A stretch of 6,423 nt of DNA from Ruminococcus sp. Its GTDB lineage: Bacteria > Bacillota > Clostridia > Oscillospirales > Ruminococcaceae. Below are positions 5,162-6,423 of the stretch, one piece after another. Both the position numbers and the translations under genes were made by a program. Below the pieces are notes generated by a model. That model was given only the letters and a program-made list of their open reading frames with translations. It had not been told where the DNA came from and did no database searches. Positions within the stretch are counted from its first letter, which is position 1, and every line of letters begins with the position of its first letter. The DNA lies in the NCBI GenBank assembly GCA_024697705.1, contig JAILFF010000270.1:1-6423 (forward strand), read 5' to 3'.

Positions 5162-6423
5162 TTATGCGGGAGTTTTCTCATCGTAGTTCTGCAAAGCGTC
5201 ATAGCCCTGTTCGCCTGTACGAACCTTAACGACGTTTTCGATCGGGTAAACGAAGATCTTGCCGTCGCCGTAGTTGCCGGTGTACAGTACCGAACGCGCC
5301 GTGTCGATAACGGTCGCAACGGGAACCGCACAGACAACGATCTCAGCCTTGACCTTGGGCAGCAGGTTCATTTCGATGGTGGTACCGCGATAATAGTGCC
5401 TCTGTCCGTTCTGCATACCGCAGCCGAGAACGTGGGATATCGTGATGCCCGTGATGTCGATGGATTCCATAGCGTCCAGGAAGTCCTGGAGCTTCTGCTC
5501 TTTGAATACCGCAACGATCTTTGTCATCTTGGGAGCGCTGCCGGGAGTGGGAGCCACATAACTCTCGACCTCGACTGCCTTTTCAACGGAGATCTTGGGA
5601 GCTTCGGGAGTGCCGACTTTCTTGACGCTCTTGGCGTCGTCCTTGGTGTAGCCGTAAACCGATACGTCGTTCATCGAGGGAGCGAAATCGGCATACGAAG
5701 AAACAAGTCCGTGCTCCGTGATGTCAAGACCGATGATCTCTTCCTGCTCGGAAGCGCGGAGACCAAGTGTGTGCTTGATGATAAGGAATGTAACGGTTAT
5801 TGTAACAGCAGCCCATGCCGCAACAGAACCGAAACCGAGAAGCTGTAAGCCCAGCTGCTCGAAGCCGCCGCCGTAGAAGAGACCCTCAGCCTTGATGCCG
5901 CCGCATTCGAGCTGGATAGCATATCCGGGAGCGCTCTTGGTAGCGAAAAGACCTACCGCGATGGTGCCCCATATACCGTTCATCATATGTACCGCAACAG
6001 CGCCTACGGGGTCGTCGATGTGAAGCTTGTAATCAAGGAACCATACGCCGAAGCATACGAGGAAACCGGAAACGATGCCGACCATTATCGAGCCGAAGCA
6101 GTCCATTACGTCGCAGCCTGCGGTGATACCAACGAGACCCGCGAGAGAAGCGTTAAGGCACATCGAAACGTCGGGCTTGCCGTATTTGATCCAGGTGAAT
6201 ATCATGGTTGTAACAGTCGCGATAGCGGGTGCTACGGTAGTAGTAAGGAAGATAGAATCAAGCTGACCTACCTCGGAAGCAGCTGCGGGGTTGAAGCCGT
6301 ACCAGCCGAACCAGAGGATAAATACGCCGAGAGCGCCGATTATAAGGTTGTGACCGGGAATAGCGTTTACTTTGATCTCGCCGTCCTTGGTCTTGGTGAA
6401 CTTGCCGATACGGGGTCCTTCGA
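5162..6423 (-). CDS. amt: Ammonium channel (Amt) fused to a C-terminal P-II nitrogen sensor; N-terminus outside the window
   Basis: An open frame enters from the right edge and gives 419 visible residues before TAA at 5164-5162. The Met at 6205 is internal: the Amt sequence continues upstream of it (PGHNLIIGALG, WFGWYGFNPAA). Visible Amt landmarks are GKPDVS, LAGLVGITAGC, and DDPVGAVAVH (about 136-145), whose histidine matches the second pore His of the twin-His pair. The Amt tail (GLDITEHGLVSSYADF) leads into a ~60-residue hydrophilic, Pro/Lys-rich linker. A whole P-II domain follows from about residue 299 (DNA 5527 to 5165). It has MTKIVAVF, a T-loop with HYYRG (the second Tyr, residue 344, matches the Tyr51 uridylylation site of GlnB/GlnK), LPKVKAEIVV, the B-loop TGNYGDGKIFV, and the C-loop VRTGE. 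P-II proteins bind ATP/ADP and 2-oxoglutarate, and GlnK types plug Amt pores. Here the plug is covalently tethered. The first part of Amt, with the promoter, is not in the window. Confidence 0.95.
   Translation of the reverse strand, partial: EGPRIGKFTKTKDGEIKVNAIPGHNLIIGALGVFILWFGWYGFNPAAASEVGQLDSIFLTTTVAPAIATVTTMIFTWIKYGKPDVSMCLNASLAGLVGITAGCDVMDCFGSIMVGIVSGFLVCFGVWFLDYKLHIDDPVGAVAVHMMNGIWGTIAVGLFATKSAPGYAIQLECGGIKAEGLFYGGGFEQLGLQLLGFGSVAAWAAVTITVTFLIIKHTLGLRASEQEEIIGLDITEHGLVSSYADFAPSMNDVSVYGYTKDDAKSVKKVGTPEAPKISVEKAVEVESYVAPTPGSAPKMTKIVAVFKEQKLQDFLDAMESIDITGITISHVLGCGMQNGQRHYYRGTTIEMNLLPKVKAEIVVCAVPVATVIDTARSVLYTGNYGDGKIFVYPIENVVKVRTGEQGYDALQNYDEKTPA

Noticed and set aside
5132..5848. 238-codon + strand frame opposite the P-II domain and linker
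   Set aside because: It is antisense to the Amt-P-II gene, starts inside the terminator region, and has no ribosome site or recognisable motif.
6203..6205. ATG as the start of the ammonium channel gene
   Set aside because: The same frame continues upstream with conserved Amt sequence to the window edge, so this Met is internal.

Overview
The window looks like a chromosomal stretch from a Gram-positive gut Firmicute of the Ruminococcus/Oscillospiraceae type. This is an inference from moderate G+C genes rich in ATA, GAA, TCG and CTG codons, AT-rich intergenic repeats, GGAGG-like ribosome sites, a lipobox lipoprotein, and an ammonium channel fused to a P-II domain. No rRNA, tRNA, CRISPR array or transposase is visible.

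Layout. Positions 1-800 hold most of the N-terminal half of a leftward MFS transporter that starts at 799. The first ~135 bases read better on the + strand, as a membrane anchor plus coiled coil of the FtsB/DivIC type. The two readings abut near 130-140, so this is probably a rearrangement or assembly junction. Positions 800-1110 are a divergent intergenic region. It contains a 159-bp MITE-like inverted repeat (823-981), then a consensus extended -10 sigma-A promoter (1055-1083) inside a G-tract/C-tract dyad. Rightward from it run a secreted serine-hydrolase lipoprotein of the class C beta-lactamase/PBP4* type (1111-2397) and, 34 bp later, a Cu(+)-exporting P1B ATPase, CopA (2432-4939). Positions 4940-5161 carry a second inverted repeat and a bidirectional terminator. 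On the minus strand, 5162 to the right edge is an Amt ammonium channel with a C-terminal P-II signalling domain; its N-terminus lies outside the window.

How the genes work together. The lipoprotein and copA are probably co-transcribed, because no terminator and little space separate them. CopA has a CxxC metal-binding domain at each end. The C-terminal one is preceded by a near-ideal ribosome site and an in-frame ATG, so one gene may make both the pump and a free 69-residue CopZ-like copper chaperone. Two small hairpins lie in the linker just upstream. The Amt-P-II protein is a separate convergent unit concerned with nitrogen uptake and sensing. The most interesting items are the internal CopZ start, the covalent Amt-P-II fusion, and the left-edge junction.
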